Part shown: positions 32,849-43,185 of the stretch, in pieces | Layout of the letters: every line of letters starts with the position of its first letter | Position numbering within the stretch: the stretch's first letter is position 1 | NCBI GenBank assembly: GCA_973895155.1 | Contig: OZ316894.1 | Location: 4,402,001-4,466,000, forward strand | Length of the DNA: 64,000 bases | Reading direction: 5' to 3' | Origin: Marsupella aquatica | Taxonomy: Eukaryota > Marchantiophyta | Made by a program: the position numbers and the translations under genes | The notes under the pieces: model-generated | Database searches by the model: none | The model's input: only the letters and a program-made list of their open reading frames with translations | Told to the model about the DNA's origin: nothing

Positions 32849-34209
32849 ATAAATTCATCATTTCAATTCATTCTATGAACAAAAGCCAATTCAAATATCC
32901 CCTAATTTCTACATGCCAATAATGTCCAAAATTACCTGCGCAATTGTTGGCTCAGGAATATCAGAATTTCTTCTCTGAATGAGCTGAGAAAAGTAATGAC
33001 TATTAAGAAAATGTCAAATGGAGCTAGGTGGTGACACCTAATAAGGATTCTATGATCTCAAAATGTGTGAACAACCTCAGATGCAATAAACTGAATAAAT
33101 TGAGAAGTGGAAAGCAAGACCAAAATTTCCAAAGACTAACCTGTGCAGAGGGTCTTCCTTTCAATGATCTTTGTGTAAATGCTACAAGGTCGCTTAACTT
33201 GACTCACAAAGTTATCAGTCAATACATTTTTCAAATTGGCAACATGAGGCTTAGTTCTTCTCCTTACAAAATCCTCAATGAAGTTATTAGATGTTCTATA
33301 GAAGACACAGTTCCAATACAAGGATGAAATGACAGGCCTCTTTCTCCAACTATAGGACTCCAGAAACTTCCATGGTCCACAAAAAGCTATGGTGGCACAT
33401 GAGGTCTAGGCACACATGATCACCAAAAAGCTATGCTGGCAAATGGAGCAAGGGCATAGAATTTTACTAATATCTTGAGATGGGGCTCCAAAAGGTCATG
33501 GAGTATCAAGTTTGCTAGGCATTGAATGACATTATGGCATGCTACTACTATGGTAGAAATGTGACTAACTGAACAGCTCAAAGTAGTTATGATTTTTTTT
33601 AATTTATAATTTTAATAATTTTCTGGGATCAAATTAGGCATTTTATTAGAAAGTGAATGACTCACTCATCCATACATTTTGGATCATTCGAAGCAAATTG
33701 GTCATTCGAATTCTTTCTTTCATGGAATTGAGGTATGTTAACGTAGTTAGTCATTTTGGGATCAAATTAGGCATTTTATTAGAAAGTGAATGACTCACTC
33801 ACCCATACATTTTGGATCATCCGAAGAAAATTGGTCATTTGGAAGCTTTCTTTCATGAAATTGAGTTATGTTACAGTACTTAGTCAAAGGCTAGCAATAA
33901 TTTGTTATTGCCGTCTAGATGTCAAAGGTCCCTCAAAATCTCTTGGAAGCCAACCTTGACTTTCTTCATGTTCTCCTGGTGGTACAGTGTCACAGAAACT
34001 TCAAATACTTCAAATCAGTAAATCAGAACCTACAAATCTCCTTACTCAAATCCCTTCCCCATCACGACAACGAGTACTACTGAGTACTGGAATGGTTTAT
34101 TTAGTTGATATCATTGGTTAATTTGTTCAATACTTGCACTTGCCCATTTGGGAGCGTTTTACCAATTGTCCCTAGGGCAAGTTTTCAAATCTCCTCTAAA
34201 GGCAAATTT
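32849..34209. other. Non-coding stretch with a 133-bp tandem repeat
   Basis: No coding frame is convincing. It contains the two-unit repeat listed below and otherwise unremarkable AT-rich DNA. Confidence 0.5.
33625..33885 (+). repeat. Two tandem copies of a 133-bp unit
   Basis: GGGATCAAATTAGGCATTTT begins both units (33625 and 33758). They share GAATGACTCACTCA-CCATAC, ATTTTGGATCAT and TCTTTCATG-AATTGAG. Differences are mostly single substitutions. Confidence 0.9.
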
Positions 34210-34212
34210 AGC

Positions 34213-34644
34213 TCATGGGTGGAAATTTTGGATATCTCCAAGTCTAATTGCATCATTAAGGATGAATATTGTCTGGCTGCGAGCCAGTGCCCTGATGGTC
34301 ATAGACCTCGTCTTCACTTTGGCAGCAATGGCATCGCACACCTGCTTTGTGATTTGCAGTTTTGATTGATACTCCGCAAAAAATTTCACAACGGATTTCG
34401 GGTTATGTTCTGGAGCATTGAAATCGACAGGAGGGAGAATATTAAATTGCACGGAACAGAACACCTTATGCTCTTCAACAACCAAAGCATCTCGTTGCTG
34501 TGACAAAGAAGCACACGCTGAGGTGACGATATACAAAATTGGGGACTGCAAAATGACCTGAAGCAATTCTGCAGCTCCCCTCCTTGGCCTACCTTTAGTA
34601 ACTCTGTCGGTGTCAACTTGCTTCTCCTTGGTCATGACTTTCAA
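34213..34644 (-). CDS. Hypothetical protein, possibly a host gene fragment
   Basis: The minus-strand frame is open for 143 codons and has a balanced, protein-like composition (SLSQQRDALVVEEHKVFC, VDFNAPEHNPKSVVKFFAEY, KLQITKQVCDAIAAKVKTRS). I do not recognise it. A splice acceptor (TTGTGCAG) lies just upstream near 34659, and a second one (CATTTTGCAG) inside, so it may be the last exon or exons of a gene that continues to the right. The copia-2 element inserted 250 bp upstream at 34910 would then separate it from its promoter or earlier exons. An alternative start is the second Met (MTKEKQVDT). Confidence is low: an open frame of this size can arise by chance. Confidence 0.3.
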   Translation of the reverse strand: MKVMTKEKQVDTDRVTKGRPRRGAAELLQVILQSPILYIVTSACASLSQQRDALVVEEHKVFCSVQFNILPPVDFNAPEHNPKSVVKFFAEYQSKLQITKQVCDAIAAKVKTRSMTIRALARSQTIFILNDAIRLGDIQNFHP

Positions 34645-34909
34645 CTTCCCTGCACAATGTAACTCTCACTCAACTCGGGGCAATCCAATGATCACTTGGA
34701 GTATCAATCGACACAAAAACACCTTTCCCTTACATCCCCGACGACAACTCTGGCAGCTTAGCTTAGCTCAACTCAACTCAGCTCAACGCATCTTGCCCCT
34801 GAGTGTTCAACCTCTTTTCACTCCTCACCGACTCCAACCTGGAAAAGCAACACAAACAACAATTTTGTTCTTGCAACCTTCCTCCGATGATTCAAACCAA
34901 AGCAATTTT

Positions 34910-35243
34910 TGTTAAGGATTGCTCTTAGTCTTGTGACTCAAAGGTTACGGCACTTAGGCTAACCACAGTTAGGGTCTTAGCTGAGGTTAGGTTAGTTGTG
35001 TGTGTGACCTTGTATATACCAGGGCTAGTGTAAGTCGCTGGTGGGGGGTGCTTACTGATTGTAACAGAGCAACAGGAGGAAGAGAGAGTGCATGTGTGTT
35101 CGTCTACTCTTGAAGTAAAGTTTGAGTGTTCGTGTGGACGTAGCCTTGGAGAAAAGGTGAACCACGTAAAGATTGTGTCGACTACGTGTGCATGGAATGA
35201 ATCATGGTTGTATGGTCGTTGCGAATGACGTCTTAGTTCAACA
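34910..35243 (+). repeat. 5' LTR of copia-2
   Basis: Begins TGTTAAGGATTGCTCTTAGT and ends CTTAGTTCAACA. It is followed by ATTGGTATCATAGCAAGC, the initiator-Met primer site with one mismatch to TGGTATCAGAGC. Confidence 0.95.
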
Positions 35244-36978
35244 ATTGGTATCATAGCAAGCCTGGGAGGTGACGTTGAGGTGATCAAAATTTTTGTGACG
35301 TGTTGATGACGGTTTTTCCAGCGGTTAGAGTCAGCGGATTTCACGGAGATCTATTGCATGGAACTTGGAGGTGTTGGGCTCAACGGATAGATCAGGGCAA
35401 GGGCTTTCCGACGGTGCAAAGAAATCTTTGAACGGAGTTCATGGTGCGGAGGAATTCACGTTTCCGTCGTTCTGGATTTTTTGTGATTCGTGTTCGACGG
35501 TTTTCTTCGACGGTTCTTTTGGGGGGGAATTGAGATCATTTTCCTAACGGTGTGAGCTTTGTGGTGTGCAAGGCGTCACAACCTTTAGCTCAAATCGTAG
35601 ATCGGGCAAAGCTGATCATTTCGGTAGCTGGTTTGCTATCAAGGGTGTAGTGAGTGTGATGTACCAAGCAAAAGAGCCGTTTTGAGTTTCTGACTGGCTA
35701 TGGAGTCTTCTTCTGACTGAAGCGGGGTTACTTGTCATTGCGTTCAACTCGGAGGAAGAAACGGGAAGTGCAACGGCTCAACGGAGAGATCGCGGTGCAG
35801 TGGTCGTTTTGAGTCCAAGATTGATACTTGACGCGGAGTGAAGGAGTCGTGACGGGAATTTTTTGCTCTGCTAGAGTTGCAAACGGTGCCGGTGCAATTC
35901 GGTAACATTTCCCGCCGACAACTAGTCTTTATCTGGTGTAAAGTGATAACGGCAGTGTGAGTAAGCCAACAAATTTAATTTTTGTGCACATTTTGCCTTA
36001 CAATAGGGCCTTTTTGGTGGTGGGTATACACACCCTCCCGACCCTTGCACCCCTGTCAATACCCCGTTGGCGACCCCCTCCTCCTCCTCGCTAATACTCC
36101 CATCGCGAACGTCCCGGACATCCTGGCCGTCCCAGACGTCACGGCCGGCGCGAACGTCGCAGCCGGCACGGACGTCCCAGACGTCCCGACCGTCGTGGAC
36201 GTCGCGGCCGGTGCGGATGTCACAACCGGCACGAACGTCCCAGATGTCTCGACCGTCGCAGCCGTCCCGGATGACCCGGCCGTTGCAGCTCCATCCCTGC
36301 CCATTTCGACTCGGTTTTTTACTCCCTGGCCCACTATGCACCTTTTTTAAGACAATATTTTTGTGTTAAGGGGCTTAAACCCCTTAGGCCCGGTTTTTTA
36401 ATCCTTTCTAGGCTCCTCATTGGTTAAGCGGCATCCCGGGCCCGGTGACCCACCAAATTAACCGCTTGGACAAGGGGAACGGCCCCCTGTGAGACCTGTT
36501 GCACAGTCCAAGGAATATTCCAAAAAAAATAGAGAGCTGTTTTTTGGCCTTAGTCAAAGATTCCAAGGTTCGAACGGTAATTTTTTTTGGATCTTTTTTG
36601 GCGAGAACGTAGCCACTGAAGCTAGCAACGCGGTGCACCACTCGATTTGAATTTCCGACAACGGGTGGTACTTGGAATTTTTCTTATTCCCCAAGGTGGT
36701 CAAAACGGGGAAGAATTTTTGAGTTTTACCCACCTCGACCGAAACGTGAAAAAGTTTTTCGTCGGAACTTGATTTCAATTTTGGATTTCAGCGCTGGCTT
36801 GCTAGGTTGGTGGGCTAAGTGGCGGTGACAAGTTTCAAGTTTTTTGGAAAGTTGTGAAAAACAATATTTTTTCATGATTTGGATTTGAGCCCGGATTTGA
36901 GTCAACAAGAAGGAAGGAAGGAAAAAGCAAATAGGGAGCAGCACAGCAATAGCACGTGGAGAACGTTGGGAGGACAAC
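35244..36978 (+). other. Long untranslated leader of copia-2
   Basis: About 1.7 kb between primer site and gag with no convincing ORF. It contains a GC-rich degenerate repeat (36100-36295) and, at 36650-36780, sequence resembling the leader of copia-1 (CCCGTTTTGACCACC-like and CCGACGAAAAAC-like segments in the opposite orientation near 32330-32400). It probably carries packaging signals (family knowledge). Confidence 0.5.
36100..36295 (+). repeat. GC-rich degenerate repeat in the copia-2 leader
   Basis: Phrases such as ACGTCCCAGACGTC, ACGTCGCGGCCGG and ACGAACGTCCCAGA recur with a period of about 15-18 bases. Both strands stay open through it (plus: alternating VPDV, VAAG, TDV; minus: WDVRAG, GRDV), which is a composition effect. 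It contrasts strongly with the AT-rich surroundings and is dense in CG. Confidence 0.75.
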
Positions 36979-37825
36979 GATGGCATCCAAGTTTGGAGAT
37001 GTCAAGTTTGAGGTGGAAAAATATGATGGGCGCACAGATTATTTGCTATGGGAGAAGCAGGTTAAGGGAATTTTTGTGCTATGGGCCTAGATCATCTGCT
37101 ATCGACTCAGGAGGAGTCTAGCAGTGAGGAGGAGATCCCGTTGAGGAAATGGAGGCAAGAGCAAGTGATTGCTGTGAATGCAGTTATGTTGTATCTGAAG
37201 CCGCATATCATTAAGAAGCTGGATGACTACGAGGATTGCGTATCCTTATTCAAGGCCCTCAGAGACAAGTACTACCGAGAGGATGCCTCAGATCGGTTGT
37301 ACAAGAAGTCTCTCTTGATGAGCTTGAGGCTAAAAGAAGGAGGCAAGCTTCGAGATCACTTGGATGAATTTGACAGCCAAGCTGTAGATTTGTCAAATCT
37401 TGGCAAGGGAGTGGAAGATGAAGATAAGACATTGTTTCTTCTCAGTTCCTTACCCCCATCGTATCAAGGTTTGAAGCAGGTTCTCTTGTATAGAGATCTC
37501 AAAACCATTTCATATGATGAGGTGGTAAGCTCTTTGTTGTCAGATGATGCACAGAAGAAACTGGGTCATGCCCAGACACCATCTTCATCCGGCAATGCAT
37601 TGAATGTGAACCGCGGGAGGACTCAACAGCGGATGACTGGTGAAAACAGGTCCTTTTCACAAACGTACCCCTCACAGAATAGAGGCAAGGAGAAGGCTCG
37701 GTCTAAGTCAAGATCCAGGTCTAGAGAGAAATCTCTAGAAAGAAAATCAATTATATGCTGGAAATGTAACAAGCCTGGCCACATGAAATGAGACTGTCGA
37801 GTCAAGCAAACTCATTAACCATCAG
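36979..37825 (+). pseudogene. copia-2 gag with zinc knuckle; frameshift and TGA
   Basis: ATG at 36979 reads MASKFGDVKFEVEKYDGRTD. A one-base deletion near 37075 shifts the frame, which resumes as MGLDHLLST at 37081 and continues through HIIKKLDDYEDCVSLFKAL, SLLMSLRLKEGGKL, SSLPPSYQGLKQVLLYRDLK and a basic RSKSRSRSREK stretch to the knuckle CWKCNKPGHMK. TGA at 37789-37791 replaces the basic residue before the last Cys. The gag of this family is an RNA-binding capsid protein. It cannot be made full length from this copy. Confidence 0.9.
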
Positions 37826-39235
37826 CGAACGCAGCCACTGATGTTGATATGATTGACTTGCTTGATGATGAAATCTTGTGAAGTCCAGATGTTGCCTTTT
37901 GTATTTCATCAAGTAACGACGGTGATGAATGAATTTTAGATTATGCTTGTACCTATCATATTTGTTGTATGAAAGAGTTTTTTACTTCTTACTCAGTATC
38001 AACCGGTTCCGTGTTGATGGGGAATGATCATCCTTGTCAAATTGTTGGAATTGGATCCGTGAAAATTTGGATGTTTGATGGAGATGTGCGAACAGTGAGT
38101 AATGTCAGACACATACCTGACATGAAAAAGAACTTGATTTCTCTTGGAATGCTGGAAGCAAATGGATGTCGGTGGAGTTCTGCTGATGGTATTCTTCAAG
38201 TGTCAACCGGAGGCAAGGTTGTCATGAAGGGTAAGCGGCACAGGAATCTATATTTGTTGGAGGGCAATGTGATTTGTGAAGAAGTCAATGTAACTAGATC
38301 TCAAGGCGAGATGACTCAGTTATGGCACTGCAAATTGGGACACATGAGTGAAAAGGGTTTGGCGGTACTTCGCAGGAAAGGACTTCTTTCTAATTTGGAA
38401 TCTACTAAGCAAGATTTTTGTGAACACTGTGTGCTTGGGAAGTAGCACAGGAGAACCTTTGGTGTTGGAACTCACAACACCAAAGCTATACTTGAGTATG
38501 TACATAGTGATGTGTGGGGTCCAGCCCCAACTCCCTCACTTTCTGGAAAATTGTACTATGTCATGTTCATTGATGATTACTCACGGTATGTATGGATCAC
38601 ATTTCTACACGCCAAGTCTGAAGTTTTTGGCACTTTTAAGAAGTGGAAAGCCCAAATTGAGAATCAGACTGGATCCAAGATGAGATATCTGCGATCACAT
38701 AACGGCGGGGAGTACAGTTCAAATGAATTTGAACTATATTGTGTAGAGCAAGGGATTACTCGTCATCTCATGACAGTTTATACTCCTCAACAGAATGGTG
38801 TTTGTGAGCGGCTAAACCGAACACTATTGGAGCGATCGAGGAGTATGTTGAGCCAATCAGGTTTACCGCATGAATTTTGGGCTGAAGCTATAAATACGGC
38901 AGCTTATTTGGTAAATCTCACACCTAAGCAGAATCGATCTAAACTAGATTTTACTTCCAAGAAGTGTCTTTTTCTTGGTTATCAACCAGGTATGAAAGGT
39001 TACAGGCTATGGGATCCAGAAGCTTGTACGTTGCTTGGCAATAGAGATGTATCCTTTAATGAATCCAGATCATCAAAGGAGGGGGAGAATGCTCAGGTTT
39101 CCCGTACTGACAAAGGTAAATCTCCTATCCTGGACCATGTTGTGGGGGAGATTGGTCATGACAGTTTTCATGACATAAATGAAGGAGGTGCTCTGAGAAT
39201 GGAGCTGGTTCCAGTATTGGAACAAGAGGAGTAAG
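37826..39235 (+). pseudogene. copia-2 protease and integrase region
   Basis: The aspartic protease remnant (LDYACTYH near 37940) follows a TGA in place of the usual Trp. Then comes GAG-pre-integrase (LWHCKLGHMSEKGLAVL, CEHCVLGK ended by TAG at 38443-38445) and integrase: VHSDVWGP-like start, YVMFIDDYSRYVWI, RSHNGGEYSSNEF and TPQQNGVCERLNRTLLERS. In the second motif the expected catalytic Asp (RSDNGGEY) is His, a missense loss of an active-site residue. About 50 residues are missing after TAAYLVNLTPKQNRSKL, before the KKCLFLGYQPGMKGYRLW segment. TAA/TAG near 39232 closes this piece. Confidence 0.9.
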
Positions 39236-41004
39236 TTGTTGTTGGAATACCTCAAATTCAACCAACAGAACAAGATCAACCAGAATCATCAGCTAGAAAA
39301 TCAAGACGTACTACTCGAGCTCCTACAAGGTATGGACAATGGACAGATTCATCAAGGTTAGATGATGTTGACATTGCACCTGAAGATGATGATAGAGCAC
39401 TGATCTTGGAAGAAGAAGAACCTTCTTCTTATCATGAGGCGTGCATTTCAGACGAGAAAGATGAATGGAATGCAGCAATGCAGAGGGAGTTGCAATCTTT
39501 AAGTGACAACAGAACATGGGAGCTGGTGCAACTGCCAAGTGATCAACAAGTGGTGGATAGCAAGTGGATTTACAAGCTGAAGGACAACTCTTCAGATGGA
39601 GAAGACAAGATATACAAGGCAAGGCTTGTTGCCAAGGGATTCACTCAAGAGAAGGGAGTGGATTACAATGAAGTCTTCTCTCCAGTTGCCAAGTATTCCA
39701 TGATACAAATTTTGTGTTAACTTGTTGTGTTTTTTGATCTGGTGTTAGATCAAATGGATGTTGTTACTGCTTTTCTCTATGGCACCTTGGAAGAACAAAT
39801 TTTCATGAGGCAACCACTGGGCTTTGTGAAGAAGGGCCAAGAGAGTTTAGTTTGCAGGTTGCTTAAGCCCTTGTATGGATTGAAGCAAGCTCCTCGACAG
39901 TGGAACAAGCGGTTTGATGATTTCATGCTTGCACAAGGATTCACTAGGATGATGTATGACCCTTGTGTGTATACAAAATCAGTCAAGAATGGTGTGTTTG
40001 GTTTGCTCATTCTGGTGCTCTATGTGGATGACATGTTGATTGCGGCTAAGGATCAAACTGAGGTTGACAAACTCAAAGAAAAATTGAGTTCTGAATTCTG
40101 AATGAAGGATCTTGGGAAAGCCAAGATGATCTTAGGTATGGAGATTACGAGGAACTTTGAAATTGGACAATTGTGGCTGAATCAAGGCAAGTATGCTGAA
40201 AAGGTACTTGCAAGATTCAACATGGAAAATTGTAAGCCAGTAAGTATTCCTTTGGCTCCACATTTCAAGTTATCATCGGCTTTCTGCCCCACGGATCCAG
40301 TGGAGAGAGGCTTGATGACTAAGGTTCCTTATGAGAAGGCAGTGGGCAGTCTAATGTATTTGATGACATGTACCAGGCCTGATCTAGCCCTAGCAATGGG
40401 CAAAGTGAGTAGATTCATTTCAAATCCAGGGAAGGTACATTGGGAGGCTACGAAATAGATTCTCAGGTATCTTAAGGGCACAATAGACTATGGTCTGTTG
40501 TTTGATAGTAAATCAAACAAAACCAAATCTTTGGTTAGCTATGTAGATTCTGACTACGGAGGCTGTCTGGAAACAAGGAGGTCAACGACTGGGTATGTGT
40601 TTACTCTTGGAGGAGGATGCATAAGTTGGAGATCTACCTTGCAGAAGTGTGTATCTCAGTCTACTACAGAAGCAGAATATGTTGCAGCAGCAGAAGCAGC
40701 AAAGGAAGCAATTTGGTTGGATAAGCTGGTCACTGAGATGGGATTGGAACATGGAAAAATGGCTCTTCATTGTGACAGCCAGAGTGCGCTTCACCTAGCT
40801 ATTAACCAGGTGATGGATAGCAGGGTGAAGCACATTGACATCACGTACCATTTTATTAGGCAAGCAGTGTCTGATAAAATGTTTGAGCTAGTCAAGATTG
40901 ATGGAAAACTCAACCCGGCTGATGCTTTTACCAAAGTGATTCCTTTGGAGAGTTCCTCAAGACACCGTGCTACTTTGCAGATTTTGCATTTGCAGCACAA
41001 GTAG
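39236..41004 (+). pseudogene. copia-2 reverse transcriptase and RNase H
   Basis: Starts with DEWNAAMQRELQSLSDNRTW, KARLVAKGFTQEKGVDYNEV and FSPVAKYSMIQI (TAA at 39718-39720), then DQMDVVTAFLYGTLEEQIFM, GLKQAPRQWNKRFDDFM and the catalytic YVDDMLIAAKDQ. TGA at 40099-40101 and TAG at 40456-40458 split the rest. RNase H (40498-41004) has [39 protein letters not shown] and [20 protein letters not shown], ending in the family's [13 protein letters not shown]. The order integrase before reverse transcriptase defines copia. Apart from the stops the RT core residues are intact. Confidence 0.92.
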
Positions 41005-41208
41005 AGTAACTTAACAAGATGTGATTTCTGTATATGAGTTACTCAATCCTGTTATGGCTACGACTTAATTCTAGTTAACTCTTAGTTAACCTTAAATGGT
41101 TTTTAGGGGGACACCTATGGTTTTAGGTGATTGTCTAGAATTTCCCGCTGAGTATCTCATATGGATAGCAGAAATGGCAGTCCCCAAGACTAGAGTCAAG
41201 GGGGAGTT

Positions 41209-41542
41209 TGTTAAGGATTGCTCTTAGTCTTGTGACTCAAAGGTTACGGCACTTAGGCTAACCACAGTTAGGGTCTTAGCTGAGGTTAGGTTAGTTGTGT
41301 GTGTGACCTTGTATATACCAGGGCTAGTGTAAGTCGCTGGTGGGGGGTGCTTACTGATTGTAACAGAGCAACAGGAGGAAGAGAGAGTGCATGTGTGTTC
41401 GTCTACTCTTGAAGTAAAGCTTGAGTGTTCGTGTGGACGTAGCCTTGGAGAAAAGGTGAACCACGTAGAGATTGTGTCGACTACGTGTGCATGGAATGAA
41501 TCATGGTTGTATGGTCGTTGCAAATGACATCTTAGTTCAACA
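41209..41542 (+). repeat. 3' LTR of copia-2
   Basis: 334 bp, same ends as the 5' copy. Substitutions relative to the 5' LTR: T to C in GTAAAGTTTGAG, A to G in ACGTAAAG, and two G to A changes in TTGCGAATGACG. Confidence 0.95.
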
Positions 41543-42734
41543 ATTTCCAACTTGGACTACAATAAACCAATCCCTTCTACACGGAAACTAAATTTGCAAT
41601 CGTGTGCCATTAGGTCAATTCAATTTGGAAACCAGGAGAGAATATGGACACATGATTACCAGACATATTCCCAAGCTGCAATGCGCTCCAACAATCACGG
41701 CAACTAGGCTTGGATACAAGAACGTGATTAGACAAGTCCAACCTTGTCAATTTCTAATTAAACCTGAAGAGAATATGGACACAATTTGGCTCAGATGGAG
41801 TTCTCAATCAAGGGAAATTCAGTTGTCGCTACATTACACAAGTAATTGGATGACGGAGAGAAGGATGTCTTGTGAAGCAAAGCTGCAATGCAATGTACAG
41901 AAAGATGGAGCACAACTCTACAACGTGACCAGCAAACAACAATCACGTTAATTGAACGACATGAAGGAAGTGTTGAGAAGAATGAACGAATGAAAAAAAT
42001 TCCAAAGTAGTTATTATGAAATAGTTATGCAACTTGTTACTTTTTCACTAGGTAAACACTGACATATCTATTTTTGGTGGAATGAATTATTTGTTCCAAT
42101 CAAAATTTGGAAGGAATTTTTATTTGGGCCAAAATTAAAATTGTAACTAAAGCGGTTACAAGTGTAAATAAACGTAATATATTTCTGTGTAATTTTGTTT
42201 CTTTTCCATCCTATTTTGACGGCATGGCGACCCTATTTTTATGCACAAAGTGTTGCAAACAGGATCCGGGCGGTTATTTTCTTTTACAAAACCAATCCGT
42301 ACGTGTTTGCGGCACGTCTCGATGACATGGCGCGCTGTGGAGTCTCAACTTCTGGAAGGGACATCTAGTGGGGTCCGTAACTAATCAACAAACTAAATAA
42401 CTCTCAAATTTAATTTGGTGATAGGCAATATAATGTCCAACAGCCAGAGAGATTAAGGGTGCCATCGATCTCAAGAAATTAAACAAATTAAAGTTGTCAC
42501 TACTTGTCTGTTGGGAAGCCAATTAGGGGACCAAAACAAAAACAAAGGAAAGGGTGGGATCGGGGGTGGGATGGTGACCTCTAGGAAATTGGGGATCATC
42601 ATTATATACCTTTTGAGCAATTGAAGGGCTGGGGTGTATTGAGAAATTTAAAGGAATTAATTTACTATGAGTTACTTTTTGTTCGGGTTTTTGTTATTGG
42701 GGAGTTTGAACGTGTGTATTTAGTTACTTGAAAA
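41543..42734. other. Non-coding stretch containing one copy of a dispersed repeat
   Basis: No gene seen. 42205-42385 matches 63110-63265 (listed separately). Confidence 0.5.
42215..42385 (+). repeat. Dispersed repeat, copy 1 (partner at 63105-63265)
   Basis: Shared phrases: GGCATGGCG, AACCAATCCGTAC, TCTCGATGACRTGGCG, GCTGTGGAGTCTCAA, GGAAGGGAC, CTCTAGTGGGGTCCGTAA-like TCTAGTGGGGTCCGTAA. The same orientation in both places; class unknown. Confidence 0.85.
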
Positions 42735-43185
42735 AACTAGAAAATGTGTTAGGAATGTTAGAAATAAGAAGCCACGAAAAAAAATAATACATAATATTTT
42801 TGGTGACATTATCTTGTTGGGAGTTTCACCAAGTGTCATTTTTTAAATTAAAATGGTCAAAAAAAGGATTTAAAACAAAGAGGTATGTAAAGAATATGAG
42901 CATCCACTCTTCCATTGGCCAAGGATTGTACTTGCACAAGGATCAAGATGTACTTCCACCTGTCCTTGCCACGGAAAGCAAGGTGTACTTCTACCTGTCC
43001 TTGCCTTGGAAAGCAAAACATAGAGATATATGCTTGATGGGCCCCATGTGAACCTTTCTTACCCGATGGGCCCCTAGGTAACTCTTTTTACCAAGTAAGA
43101 CCCCTCTTAATGACCAGTACACCTGTTCTTGTGTGGTGCCTACACCTGTCCTTGTGTGGTGCCTACTATGTATGGTGACTCCAAG
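42735..43185 (+). repeat. Left arm of large nested inverted repeats
   Basis: 42735-43010 is the reverse complement of 55440-56450 (apart from the MITE there): for example GTTGGGAGTTTCACCAAGTG against CACTTAGTGAAACTCCCAAC, and CTAACATTCCTAACAC on the other side. 43020-43185 is the reverse complement of 47669-47835 (CATCAAGCATATATCTC, GGCACCACACAAGGACAGGT). It marks the outer limit of a compound inverted-repeat structure around the dioxygenase gene. Confidence 0.8.

Larger units (their letters stand above)
34910..41542 (+). mobile_element. Ty1/copia LTR retrotransposon (copia-2), complete but coding-defective
   Basis: It has identical-length LTRs (34910-35243 and 41209-41542, 334 bp each), TG...CA ends, a primer site directly after the 5' LTR, a polypurine tract (CAAGGGGGAG) before the 3' LTR, and flanks ATTTT/ATTTC as a near-perfect 5-bp target duplication. 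The LTRs differ at four positions only, all transitions (1.2%), so it inserted recently. It is a relative of copia-1 at protein level. An unusually long leader (35244-36978) separates the primer site from gag. Confidence 0.95.

Noticed and set aside
36002-36350. Open frames of VPDV- and RDVW-type repeats
   Set aside because: Same reason: a CG-rich simple repeat keeps both strands open.
41604-41951. Open frame of 115 codons right of copia-2
   Set aside because: Residue composition and repeated phrases suggest non-coding DNA; it does not continue the frame at 34213-34644.
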